From: Pseudomonas taeanensis MS-3 | Lineage (GTDB): Bacteria; Pseudomonadota; Gammaproteobacteria; Pseudomonadales; Pseudomonadaceae | Direction of reading: 5' to 3' | NCBI RefSeq assembly: GCF_000498575.2 | Contig: NZ_AWSQ01000009.1 | Span: 124,001-188,000, forward strand | Length of the DNA stretch: 64,000 nt | Part shown: positions 41,968 through 50,475 of the stretch, one piece after another | Numbering within the stretch: position 1 is the stretch's first letter | Layout: each line of letters begins with the position of its first letter | Notes under the pieces: model-generated | Database searches by the model: none | What the model saw: the letters and a program-made list of their open reading frames with translations, nothing else | What the model was told of the DNA's origin: nothing | Made by a program: the position numbers and the translations under genes

Positions 41968-42942
41968 ATGAGTCGCATCTTCGCCGACAACGCACAAGCC
42001 ATCGGTAATACCCCGCTGGTCAGAATCAATCGCCTGGGACCAACCGGTGTGACCATTCTGGCCAAGATCGAAGGGCGCAATCCGGCCTACTCGGTGAAGT
42101 GCCGAATCGGTGCCAGTATGGTCTGGGATGCCGAGGAGCGTGGCGTGCTCAAGCCCGGTATGACTATAGTCGAGCCGACTTCTGGCAATACCGGTATCGG
42201 TCTGGCCTTCGTTGCGGCAGCACGGGGCTACAAGCTGCTGTTGACTATGCCGGCATCGATGAGCCTGGAGCGGCGCAAGGTATTGAAAGCGCTGGGCGCC
42301 GAGCTGGTGCTGACCGAGCCGGCCAAGGGTATGAAGGGGGCGATCGAGAAGGCCGCCGAAATCGCCGCCTCTGACCCGGCCACATACTTCATGCCGCAGC
42401 AGTTCGAAAATCCGGCTAATCCGGCGATCCATGAAACAACTACTGGCCCGGAAATCTGGAGCGACACCAACGGCGCAGTGGATGTGCTGGTGTCGGGTGT
42501 CGGTACCGGCGGCACCATTACCGGCGTGTCGCGCTATATCAAACAGACTCAAGGCAAGCCGATCCTGTCTGTGGCGGTCGAGCCGGTGTCTTCACCGGTG
42601 ATCAGCCAGACCATCGCGGGCGATGAGGTCAAGCCTAGCCCGCACAAGATTCAGGGAATTGGCGCTGGCTTTGTGCCGAAAAATCTCGACCTGGCAATGG
42701 TTGATTGTGTCGAGCAGGTCACTGATGAAGAGTCCAAGGCCATGGCCCTGCGGCTCATGCGCGAGGAGGGGATCCTGTGCGGCATCTCCTGTGGCGCGGC
42801 GATGGCCGTGGCAGTGCGCCTGGCCGAGAAGCCGGAGATGCAGGGCAAGACCATCGTGGTGATTCTGCCTGACTCGGGTGAGCGTTACCTGTCGAGCATG
42901 CTATTCAGTGATCTGTTCAGCGAGCAGGAAATGGTGCAGTAA
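41968..42942 (+). CDS. cysK: Cysteine synthase A (O-acetylserine sulfhydrylase)
   Basis: A 324-aa PLP enzyme that makes cysteine from O-acetylserine and sulfide. The Schiff-base lysine is K44 in NPAYSVKCRIG; TSGNTGIGLA binds substrate and GVGTGGTITG the cofactor phosphate. The PSPHKIQGIGAGF segment and length favour CysK over CysM. A hairpin terminator follows. It converges with the sigma-factor gene. Confidence 0.93.
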   Translation: MSRIFADNAQAIGNTPLVRINRLGPTGVTILAKIEGRNPAYSVKCRIGASMVWDAEERGVLKPGMTIVEPTSGNTGIGLAFVAAARGYKLLLTMPASMSLERRKVLKALGAELVLTEPAKGMKGAIEKAAEIAASDPATYFMPQQFENPANPAIHETTTGPEIWSDTNGAVDVLVSGVGTGGTITGVSRYIKQTQGKPILSVAVEPVSSPVISQTIAGDEVKPSPHKIQGIGAGFVPKNLDLAMVDCVEQVTDEESKAMALRLMREEGILCGISCGAAMAVAVRLAEKPEMQGKTIVVILPDSGERYLSSMLFSDLFSEQEMVQ

Positions 42943-42960
42943 GCGTTTAGCGTGCAATGA

Positions 42961-42982
42961 AAAGCCGCCTGAGGGCGGCTTT
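42961..42982. terminator. Terminator hairpin between cysK and the sigma-factor gene
   Basis: AAAGCCGCC (42961-42969), loop TGAG, GGCGGCTTT (42974-42982): a perfect 9-bp stem with A and T tracts at its feet. It can serve both convergent genes, though the T-tract is short. Confidence 0.8.
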
Positions 42983-43049
42983 GGCGTGCAGAAATCTGGA
43001 ACAGGCGTCTCTGGGCGTTGACCTATACAAACGCGTGCTCAGGAACCAA

Positions 43050-44084
43050 TTATTGCAGCAGGCTCTCACTGGTGTGGCCGTTTTTCTCCAGAATCGTGCG
43101 TAGGCGTTTGAGCGCTTCGGCCTGAATCTGCCGAACCCGCTCGCGGGTCAGGCCGACACTCTGCCCCATCTCCTCCAGGGTGCACCCATCATCGCCGCGT
43201 AGGCCGAAGCGGCGTATCAATACTTCCCGCTGCTTATCTGTAAGTTCAGCCATCCAGCCTTTGAGCTTTTGCGACAGCTCGTTGCTCTGCAGCAACCGGC
43301 AGGGATCGTTCGACGGATCGTCGGCGAGGGTGTCCAGAAGTGACCGCTCCGAATCCGGGGTGCGGGCAGAGTCCACGGATGACACGCGTACGTTCAGCTC
43401 TCGTATATGCTCGACTTCGCTCACGGTTTTTTCCAATAGCTTGGCGATCTCATCCGATGAGGGGTCATGATCGAGCTTGCGGGTCAGCTCGCGAGCTGCT
43501 CCCAGGTAAGCATTGAGCTTCTTGGCTACGTAGATGGGCAGGCGAATGGTGCGAGTCTGGTTCATGATGGCTCGCTCAATGGCTTCGCGAATCCACCAAG
43601 TGCCATAGGTTGAGAAACGGTAGCCAAGTTCGGGGTCAAACTTGTCCACTGCGCGGATCAAGCCGAGATTGCCTTCTTCTACTAGGTCCAGTAGCGACAG
43701 CCCACGATTGAGGTAGCCGCGAGCAATCTTCACCACCAGGCGCAGGTTGCTCTCAATCATGCACTTGCGCCCCTGGGGATCGCCTTGCTGCGTCAGGCGG
43801 GCAAAGTGCAGTTCTTTCTCATGCGAGAGCAGGGGTGAGAAGCCGATTTCGTTCAGATACAGACGAGTAGCATCGAGTGCCTGCGTGTAATCGGTGGATC
43901 TATGTGGTTTCACGGCGCTGACCGGCTTAGGTGCGCTCTTCGCAGGCTCAACCGTAGCGGTTGAGTGCGGCATTGACACAACGGAATCGACAACCGTTAC
44001 CGCCTGTCGGTTGTTGAGCTCGATAGGTGCGCCAAATGATTGGCATTGATTTGAGTCAAGGTCATATCTGAATACGTAAGTCAT
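43050..44084 (-). CDS. RpoS-like sigma factor paralogue
   Basis: A 344-aa group 2 sigma factor. Region 1.2 (LDATRLYLNEIGFSPLL), region 2 (NLRLVVKIARGY; DLVEEGNLGLIRAVDKFD; YRFSTYGTWWIRE), region 3 and region 4.2 (GLTRERVRQIQAEALKRLR) align with Pseudomonas RpoS, but the first 60 or so residues are unrelated to RpoS. In region 2.4 the usual WWIRQ is WWIRE (Glu167), the position equal to sigma-70 Gln437 that reads the -12 base pair. True rpoS normally sits beside nlpD; here the neighbours are cysK and a two-component pair, so this is a second copy. ATG 44084 is preferred over GTG 44090; neither has a strong ribosome site. Confidence 0.88.
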   Translation of the reverse strand: MTYVFRYDLDSNQCQSFGAPIELNNRQAVTVVDSVVSMPHSTATVEPAKSAPKPVSAVKPHRSTDYTQALDATRLYLNEIGFSPLLSHEKELHFARLTQQGDPQGRKCMIESNLRLVVKIARGYLNRGLSLLDLVEEGNLGLIRAVDKFDPELGYRFSTYGTWWIREAIERAIMNQTRTIRLPIYVAKKLNAYLGAARELTRKLDHDPSSDEIAKLLEKTVSEVEHIRELNVRVSSVDSARTPDSERSLLDTLADDPSNDPCRLLQSNELSQKLKGWMAELTDKQREVLIRRFGLRGDDGCTLEEMGQSVGLTRERVRQIQAEALKRLRTILEKNGHTSESLLQ

Positions 44085-44170
44085 AGTCACTGCTCAGAAA
44101 TTCCTAGAGGCCTACAGCATGGGAGGGTTTCCTTTCTAGCCAAAGATGCGGAGGTCGAATCAAATTTCGC

Positions 44171-44207
44171 GACTTTAGTCTGAAAACTGCTTAGGACTTT
44201 GGTCTGA
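44171..44207. promoter_or_regulatory. Two 13-bp direct repeats in the sigma-factor/regulator divergent region
   Basis: GACTTTAGTCTGA (44171-44183) and GACTTTGGTCTGA (44195-44207) match at 12 of 13 bases with a 24-bp period. Each core (GACTTTRGTC) is a small dyad. They lie about 90-120 bp from the sigma start and 150-190 bp from the regulator start, fitting tandem binding sites for the NarL-type regulator. Confidence 0.6.
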
Positions 44208-44359
44208 TTATCTCTGGGCTAATCGGCTGACAGTCGGCTAGGTTTATTGCAGTCAATTCGAGCGTGCACGTATTGGGTTTACTACACTCTGAAGGATCTG
44301 AGTGGTTTGGCGGAGCCGCTCGGGCCAACGATCGGAGCGCAGTAGGGGAGGGACCGTGT

Positions 44360-45073
44360 ATGAGCTGCAAAATCAGGATTGGTATCGTCGATGATCACCC
44401 TCTGTTGAGGCAGGGGGTTGCCGCGACGCTCAAGCGAGTTAGCGACTTCGAGGTGGTGGAGCAGGGTGGTTCAGCCGATGAGGCTAAGGCCATCGCAGCG
44501 GAGTTCGAACCCCATGTGATGCTGATGGATGTGCACATGCCCGGTGATAGCTTTGCTGCGGTCCGCGCCATTACATCGGCTTCGGCATCGATCAAGGTTT
44601 TGATGCTGACTGTTTCTGAGTCCGAAGAGGACGCCTATGCCGCTTTGGAGGCGGGTGCCAAAGGCTATGTGTTGAAAGGTGTAAGCGGACCTGAACTGGT
44701 GCAGGCAATCAGAAACGTTGCCAAGGGTGAAACCTTCATCACGCCGGGGTTCGCAGGCCGGCTGATCAATAATCTGAAGAAACATAACGAGGGTGAAAAG
44801 AGCATCGCCGATCTCACCCACCGCGAGGAGCAAGTCATCCGCGAAGTGGCCAATGGGCTGACCAATCGAGAAATTGCTCTCAAACTCTCGTTGAGCGAGA
44901 AAACCGTCAAGCATTACATGACCAGCGTCATGCAGAAGCTCCACGTGCGCAACCGGGTGGAGGCGGTTACGGCCGTCAGGCGGCATTGGGATAATGCGCA
45001 GGTGTCGAACATCCAGCGTCGCTTGGCCGGGTCGCAATGGGTGGCCTGTCAGCCCTACAGTGAACTCGATTAA
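44360..45073 (+). CDS. NarL-type response regulator
   Basis: A 237-aa regulator: receiver domain with phospho-acceptor D57 (VMLMDVHMPG), Lys in KGYVLKGVSG, and a LuxR helix-turn-helix (about 150-205, LTHREEQVIREVANGLTNRE). ATG 44360 follows GGGGAGGG. Divergent from the sigma paralogue and convergent with a HisKA_3 kinase gene (58-bp gap), its evident partner. It probably controls the sigma gene and itself. Confidence 0.9.
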   Translation: MSCKIRIGIVDDHPLLRQGVAATLKRVSDFEVVEQGGSADEAKAIAAEFEPHVMLMDVHMPGDSFAAVRAITSASASIKVLMLTVSESEEDAYAALEAGAKGYVLKGVSGPELVQAIRNVAKGETFITPGFAGRLINNLKKHNEGEKSIADLTHREEQVIREVANGLTNREIALKLSLSEKTVKHYMTSVMQKLHVRNRVEAVTAVRRHWDNAQVSNIQRRLAGSQWVACQPYSELD

Positions 45074-45130
45074 CCGCCGCGCATCGATGATGCTCAAGCT
45101 GCGGCGATGGTGAGCGCCACAGGACCCTAG

Positions 45131-46651
45131 TCACAGTTTGAATCGCGCGCTCGCCTGGGTTCCGGTGCTGGCCGAGGATTCGATGGCAAAGACTCCGCCA
45201 AGGGCTTCGACCCGATAGCGCATTCCGGCCAGGCCCAGGCAGGTCCGGCCTTGGTTTACCTCCGTCGCAGGTGCGCTCTCGGTCGCAATACCCGGACCGG
45301 TGTCGCAAACCCGCACTTCGAGCCAGGTTCCGTCATAGCTGGCGTGGACCTCCTGGCCGGACCCAGCAGCATGGCGGTAGGCATTGTTCAACGCCTCCTG
45401 GACAAATCGATAGATGCAGATCTTGTGCGTGAGCGGCAGGTTTTCTGGCAACGAACCGCAACTCAGGCCGACCTGGCTTCTGGTGCGCTGCTCATGCCGT
45501 AGTACGACCAGCTCCAGTTCCTGGCGCAAGGTCATGCCGTTGATTTCCGGAAGCGCCAGGCCGCGAGAGATGTTGCGGATCTCCTGCAGTGCGTCCTTTG
45601 CGGCACTCCTCATGGTTTCCAGGGCATCTCCTTCTAGTGGGTGACCATTTGCCTGATAACGTTCTTGCAGTGCGCTGAGCTCATCCAGTCGAACCAGGAT
45701 CAGGGTCAGCAGTTGAGCCGGACCGTCATGTAGATCCGCGCCGAGGCGGCGTAGGGTGAGTTCATTGATCTGCGAGAACTCCTGATGGGCGGTGGCAATT
45801 TTGCGTTGCAGGTTGCCGTTCTGCGAAAGCAGCAGTGCTTGTTCCTCCATCTGCTTGCGCAGCGCCCGTTGATGCCGATCAATCACCCGCTCACCGCCCT
45901 GTACGATACAAAACAACAGCAACAGCATGGTCACGGTGGCCGTGCCGACGATGATCCAGACTTCGTGACGGGTGCGATCGACTTCATGCTGCAACGTCTC
46001 TGCGCTTTCATAAAACTCGCCGACGGCCACAATCCTCCCTGAGCCGAACTCCCGAAGCGGGGCATAGATTTCATATAAGGGGATGCCCAGGCTGCGTTCA
46101 TACGCATTCTCTTCGTCTTGCAACTCCCCCCATTCGGTGACGGTATTACCTGCCAAAGCCTGTTTGATTTCGTCGGTGGTTGAAAACGTCTTGTTCATCA
46201 CGGATTTATTCGTGCTGTATATCACCGCCCCGTCGGGGCTCCAGATCTTCACGGACTTAATGTGGGTGTTCAGCGTGGGACTCGACATCAGATGGTCGAT
46301 AGCCTGGGACGTCTTGGCGGAAAGACGCTTGGCCGTGGACAGCTCCTGAACGTAGGGCTCCAGAAAGGTCGACATATATAACGCACCGGCCTCGGCGGCG
46401 GCCTGTACCGCCGAGCGTTCGATGGTTTTGCTGACCAGGTTGCCGACGAAGGCCATGGTCAGGCCGAGGATGATCACCGCAGCAATGACGAACTGGGTCG
46501 AGCGTTTCAAGTGGCGCAATGGTGCCAATGTTTCTTGCCACCATGAACGCTGCGGTTTTGACTTCAGGTCTGGGTTTGAGCCAGGCAAAGCCGGGCTCGG
46601 GTCTTGCGGCAAGGATTCGGTCTGCGATGCGATCTTCGCTCCTGTAGACAT
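45131..46651 (-). CDS. Sensor histidine kinase (HisKA_3, NarX-like)
   Basis: A 506-aa kinase. Cytosolic N-terminus, TM1 (about 53-73), a periplasmic sensor of about 158 residues (74-231, Cache-like pattern with IKSVKIWSPDGAVIYSTN), TM2 (232-251), dimerisation domain with phospho-acceptor H308 in GADLHDGPAQ, then HATPase with an N-box FVQEALNNAYRHA and DTGPGI. HisKA_3 kinases pair with LuxR-type regulators such as the adjacent convergent gene. ATG 46651 follows GGAG by 8 nt. The ligand is unknown. Confidence 0.9.
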   Translation of the reverse strand: MSTGAKIASQTESLPQDPSPALPGSNPDLKSKPQRSWWQETLAPLRHLKRSTQFVIAAVIILGLTMAFVGNLVSKTIERSAVQAAAEAGALYMSTFLEPYVQELSTAKRLSAKTSQAIDHLMSSPTLNTHIKSVKIWSPDGAVIYSTNKSVMNKTFSTTDEIKQALAGNTVTEWGELQDEENAYERSLGIPLYEIYAPLREFGSGRIVAVGEFYESAETLQHEVDRTRHEVWIIVGTATVTMLLLLFCIVQGGERVIDRHQRALRKQMEEQALLLSQNGNLQRKIATAHQEFSQINELTLRRLGADLHDGPAQLLTLILVRLDELSALQERYQANGHPLEGDALETMRSAAKDALQEIRNISRGLALPEINGMTLRQELELVVLRHEQRTRSQVGLSCGSLPENLPLTHKICIYRFVQEALNNAYRHAAGSGQEVHASYDGTWLEVRVCDTGPGIATESAPATEVNQGRTCLGLAGMRYRVEALGGVFAIESSASTGTQASARFKL

Positions 46652-47049
46652 CCGCGCTGCTCCTGAGTAATTGCTCCGAGCGTGACTGGTATTCGCTTCT
46701 GCATGGGCGACTGGGCCTCTGCTGCCGACTCCGAGAGTCCAGGGAGGCATCCGCAAAGAGCCTGCACTACGCGCATGGGCTGGGTCGACGGAGTCATTGG
46801 TCTGGCGGCTGGAGTGTGGTGGTCCGCGCACTGCTTGAGTCTAGTCCAGCTGACGCGGGTGGGCGCCGGTCGGAACGCCATGTCGCTTTCAGTCGCGCAG
46901 CATTGACCTGTATGGCCAGGGGGCCGCGCGGAGAGAGTTTGGCAGTGCCGCCTTACAGGTGAGGCGGTGTCCCTTGGCGGCCAGAGTGATAGTCGAGCCA
47001 ATGCCGTGACTCTGTCCGCGGTCTCTGGGTTGCGCTACGTCTGCACAGG
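46652..47049. other. 398-bp intergenic region without a supported gene
   Basis: It lies upstream of the kinase gene and downstream of the EamA-type gene; both run leftward. It should hold the kinase promoter. Frames of 70-145 codons exist but are Arg/Pro/Ser-rich, lack ribosome sites and resemble no family. Confidence 0.5.
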
Positions 47050-47958
47050 CTAAGTGGCCGCTCGTGCTTCAACCGCCGGAGTCGTCGGCCTGACCACCAG
47101 CCATAGCGCCACGGCGATCAGTACACCGCCATATAGATAAGCCCAAGACAACGGCTCATCCAGCAGCAATGCGCCCCATAACACGCCGAAAGGGGGAATC
47201 AGGAAGGTCGTGGTCGAGGCTTTGATCGGGCCGATATCGGCCAGCAAACGGAAATACAGGACATAGGCGAAGGCCGTGCACATCAGTCCGAGACCGGCCA
47301 GGGACAGCCACACGTCGAGACCGCCCCAGCTGACCGGCGGCTGTACAACCAGCGCGCCTGCGAACAGCGGCAACAGAAACAGGCTGGCGCCACACAGGCT
47401 GCTGAACGCGGTCAGGCGATTATCCAGCCCGCCTTGTTGACCGATCCAACGCCGGGTGAGGAAGCCGGCAAAGCCGTAGCACGTAGTGGCGAGCAAGCAG
47501 GCGGCGGCGCCCAGCAGCAACTCCAGATCGACACTGACCGGCCCCGTGCGGGTCAGTACGGCGACGCCAAACAGGCCGAGGGCTACGCCAGCGGCTTTGC
47601 TGGTGGTCATGGCCTCACTGAAGAACAACATACCGATCAGCACGCCCATCATCGGCGTGGTGGCGTTGAAGATTGCCGAATATCCGGCTGGCAGCACCAG
47701 CGCCGCGAGGCAGTACATGGCCGATGGCAGCCCGGCATTGATCACCCCGAGAATCAGACACTGCTTGAGCTTGCCGCGAAAATCCCAGCGCACCCGCATG
47801 ATCAGCAGAATCGCCAGCAGGCCGAGGGCGCCCAGGCTGGCGCGAAAGAAAGCGGTCGGCATGCTGCCGAGTACCGGCGCGATGATCCGCATGAATAGAA
47901 AGCTGGCGCCCCAGATGGCGGCGAGCAGTAACAGGCGTAGCAGGTCGGCGATGCGCAC
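47050..47958 (-). CDS. EamA/DMT-family transporter
   Basis: A 302-aa ten-helix protein with two EamA repeats; the first starts LLAAIWGASFLFMRI and the second ends LLLDEPLSWAYLYGGVLIAVALWL, as in drug/metabolite transporters. Export of metabolites or amino acids is the usual role; the substrate is unknown. The start is GTG 47958, with GGAG 7 nt upstream. Confidence 0.87.
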   Translation of the reverse strand: MRIADLLRLLLLAAIWGASFLFMRIIAPVLGSMPTAFFRASLGALGLLAILLIMRVRWDFRGKLKQCLILGVINAGLPSAMYCLAALVLPAGYSAIFNATTPMMGVLIGMLFFSEAMTTSKAAGVALGLFGVAVLTRTGPVSVDLELLLGAAACLLATTCYGFAGFLTRRWIGQQGGLDNRLTAFSSLCGASLFLLPLFAGALVVQPPVSWGGLDVWLSLAGLGLMCTAFAYVLYFRLLADIGPIKASTTTFLIPPFGVLWGALLLDEPLSWAYLYGGVLIAVALWLVVRPTTPAVEARAAT

Positions 47959-48157
47959 GACTCACTCCAAATAAGGGCTGGGCGCGAAGTGTTGCTGGGC
48001 GGGCTCGTCAAGGCAATCCGAAAATCGCTTTTAAATCAATGTAGCGCTGACTTTTCACAGCAGATAAGTGCTTTTACCTCTGCCATTGGCTTTTCCTCCA
48101 CGAAGTCACTGGCTAAGCTCGCCACTCCATGCCCTTTCTTGCACTAGAGGTTTGCCC

Positions 48158-49888
48158 ATGGCGCAGCAATGGCCAGCCGCCGATATCGCCCGTCTGATTC
48201 TCGATGGCTTCGACGACTATCGCGAGCATTTCCGTCAGATCACCGAGGGCGCCCGCGCCCGCTTCGAGCAGGCGCTCTGGCAGGAGGCGCAGAGCGCTTC
48301 GGCGGCGCGGATCAACCTGTATGAGGAAAAGGTCGATGAGGTGGGACAGCGCCTGCGTCGCAGCTTTAATCAGGAGTTGTTCGAGGTGAATCAGTGGCCG
48401 CTGGTGAAGAGCGCCTATATCGCACTGATCGACCTGCGCGACGACGATGAACTGGCCGAGACCTGGTACAACTCGATTTTCTGCGGTCTGTTCAGCCATG
48501 ACCAGATTAACGATGGCTGCATGTTCATCCACACCACCCGGCCCTCGTTGCGGCCCCGTGCACGCATAGCGCAGACCCGCAACTACAAGCCGTGCGGCAA
48601 TCTGCCGGGACTGCTCGCGCAAATCTTCGATGACTACCGTTTCGACGTGCCCTATGAAAACCTGCCGAGAGACCTCGATCGGCTCGAAGGGCAATTGCGC
48701 GAGAGCCTGCCAGACTGGGTGTGCAAGGACCCGGAGTTGAGCATTGAGTTGTTTTCTTCGGTGCTCTACCGCAACAAGGGCGCCTATCTGGTCGGCCGTC
48801 TGTTTAACCGCGACGAACAATGGCCGCTGGTGATTCCGCTGCTGCACCGTGAAGGGCAGGGCGTGCAGATCGATGCATTGATCACCGACGAGGCCGAGGT
48901 GTCGATTATTTTCTCCTTCACCCGCTCGTATTTCATGGTTGAGGTGGCGATTCCGGCGGAGTTCATCGGTTTCCTCAAACGCATACTGCCGGGCAAGCAC
49001 ATCGCCGAACTGTACACCTCGATAGGTTTCTACAAACACGGCAAGTCGGAGTTCTACCGTTCACTGATCAACCATCTGGCCAATACCGATGACAAGTTCA
49101 TCATGGCCCCCGGCGTGCGCGGCATGGTCATGAGCGTGTTTACCCTGCCGGGTTTCAATACCGTGTTCAAAATCATCAAGGACCGCTTCGCACCGTCGAA
49201 AACCGTCGATCGATCCACCGTGATTCAGAAGTACCGTCTGGTGCGCAGTGTCGACCGGGTTGGACGCATGGCCGATACTCAGGAGTTCGCCGATTTTCGC
49301 TTCCCCAAGGCCAAGTTCGAGGCGGACTGTCTGGCCGAACTGTTGGAGGTGGCGCCGTCCACCGTGGTGCTGGAGGGTGAGACGGTGTTGGTGCGTCACT
49401 GCTGGACCGAACGACGCATGACCCCGCTGAATATGTATGTAGACAGCGCAACCGAGGGGCAGGTGCGTGCAGCGCTGGACGACTATGGCCTGGCGATCAA
49501 ACAGCTGGCGGCGGCGAACATTTTTCCCGGTGACATGCTGCTGAAGAACTTTGGCGTCACCCGTCACGGCCGCGTGGTGTTCTACGATTACGACGAAATC
49601 TGCTTCCTCACCGAGATGAACTTCCGGCGCATTCCAGAGCCACGTTACCCGGAGGACGAAATGGCCTCGGAGCCGTGGTACTCGGTGGCGCCGCTGGATG
49701 TGTTTCCAGAAGAGTTTCCCCCGTTCCTGTTCGCCGATATCAAGCTGCGCCGCTTATTCAGCCAACTGCATGGCGAGCTGTATGACGCCGAGTACTGGAA
49801 GAGCCTGCAAGAGGCGATTCGCACGGGCAAGGTGATCGATGTGTTTCCTTACCGGCGCAAAGCTGAGCGTGTCGATACCGGGGTTTGA
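48158..49888 (+). CDS. aceK: Isocitrate dehydrogenase kinase/phosphatase
   Basis: A 576-aa bifunctional enzyme that phosphorylates and dephosphorylates isocitrate dehydrogenase, diverting carbon to the glyoxylate shunt during growth on acetate or fatty acids. An N-terminal regulatory helical domain precedes the kinase domain with nucleotide loop APGVRGMVM (317-325), catalytic region FPGDMLLKNFGV and metal-binding YDYDEI. The size matches E. coli AceK (578 aa). ATG 48158 has AGAGG upstream. It is monocistronic here rather than in an ace operon, as usual in Pseudomonas. Confidence 0.95.
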   Translation: MAQQWPAADIARLILDGFDDYREHFRQITEGARARFEQALWQEAQSASAARINLYEEKVDEVGQRLRRSFNQELFEVNQWPLVKSAYIALIDLRDDDELAETWYNSIFCGLFSHDQINDGCMFIHTTRPSLRPRARIAQTRNYKPCGNLPGLLAQIFDDYRFDVPYENLPRDLDRLEGQLRESLPDWVCKDPELSIELFSSVLYRNKGAYLVGRLFNRDEQWPLVIPLLHREGQGVQIDALITDEAEVSIIFSFTRSYFMVEVAIPAEFIGFLKRILPGKHIAELYTSIGFYKHGKSEFYRSLINHLANTDDKFIMAPGVRGMVMSVFTLPGFNTVFKIIKDRFAPSKTVDRSTVIQKYRLVRSVDRVGRMADTQEFADFRFPKAKFEADCLAELLEVAPSTVVLEGETVLVRHCWTERRMTPLNMYVDSATEGQVRAALDDYGLAIKQLAAANIFPGDMLLKNFGVTRHGRVVFYDYDEICFLTEMNFRRIPEPRYPEDEMASEPWYSVAPLDVFPEEFPPFLFADIKLRRLFSQLHGELYDAEYWKSLQEAIRTGKVIDVFPYRRKAERVDTGV

Positions 49889-50054
49889 GTCACAAGACCA
49901 GCGCTGGGATGCCTCGGACAACCGGCGCAGAAAAGATTGCACCGACTCCGTGACTGTGTGGGAAAAACGCATTCGGCCGGACTGCAGCACTGGCTGAATG
50001 TGACTCGGCTTGCCGCACACGCCTGCAGCTTTGTGCAGATTGTTCTACGCTCAA

Positions 50055-50068
50055 TCAAGGTACCTTGA
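50055..50068. promoter_or_regulatory. 14-bp perfect palindrome upstream of the PA1414-like gene
   Basis: TCAAGGTACCTTGA is a self-complementary site 35 bp before the ATG. Nested repeats CTCAA/TTGAG and GGTAC/GTACC overlap it. It is not a good Anr box (TTGAT-N4-ATCAA). It is a candidate operator. Confidence 0.45.
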
Positions 50069-50103
50069 GTACCTGATCGAAGTCCTTGGCAGGAGGAAGT
50101 CTC

Positions 50104-50241
50104 ATGATCGCCAAGTCGCAAAATGCCTTAGAAGATCTGCTGGTTGCCCTTGGCCTGCTCGATCGGCCACAACTGCAGCCCGTCCCCGTGCGGACCAATA
50201 CTCCTCGCGATCCTAAAGCCCCACGTCGGCGCCGCGAGTAA
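50104..50241 (+). CDS. PA1414-family small protein, 45 aa
   Basis: A 45-aa protein: an amphipathic helix (ALEDLLVALGLLDRP) followed by a basic Arg/Pro tail ending RRRRE. AGGAGGAAG lies 5 nt before ATG 50104, an unusually strong ribosome site. It resembles the short PA1414 protein of P. aeruginosa, a locus whose transcript I recall as the source of the SicX small RNA, oxygen-controlled there. Position next to the metallo-hydrolase and gbu genes agrees with that locus. Function of the peptide is unknown. Confidence 0.7.
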   Translation: MIAKSQNALEDLLVALGLLDRPQLQPVPVRTNTPRDPKAPRRRRE

Positions 50242-50244
50242 GTG

Positions 50245-50267
50245 GCGCTCGGGTGGCCACCGAGCGC
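50245..50267 (+). terminator. Hairpin after the PA1414-like gene
   Basis: GCGCTCGG (50245-50252) and CCGAGCGC (50260-50267) form an 8-bp stem with a 7-nt loop, then AGCTTTC. The T-tract is weak, but the position just after the stop suits a terminator. Confidence 0.5.
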
Positions 50268-50475
50268 AGCTTTCAGCTTAGTCAGCGGGGCCATGCTAGA
50301 TGATGCCGCGGGAGAGCCTGTGGGGCTCAGGGGTGAGCGGCGATGGTTGTGCAGTGAAACCAGGGGGCTTCAGCTGTTGCTGCATGGACTGGATGCCTGG
50401 GCTGACTATTCGCCTCACCTGACTAAAACCTCAATTGCGGACGTTCTCGTCCTGCCCATCAACGCCGCCAAGTTC

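Noticed and set aside
43050..44084. The canonical rpoS gene
   Set aside because: The N-terminal part differs from RpoS, region 2.4 carries Glu in place of Gln, and nlpD/rsmZ-type neighbours are missing. It is better treated as a paralogue until the rest of the genome is seen.
46682..46906. A 74-codon rightward frame upstream of the kinase gene
   Set aside because: No ribosome site and no family resemblance; it runs against the direction of the flanking genes.
50041..50080. An Anr/FNR box upstream of the PA1414-like gene
   Set aside because: No TTGAT-N4-ATCAA match with correct spacing; only isolated half-sites inside the palindrome.
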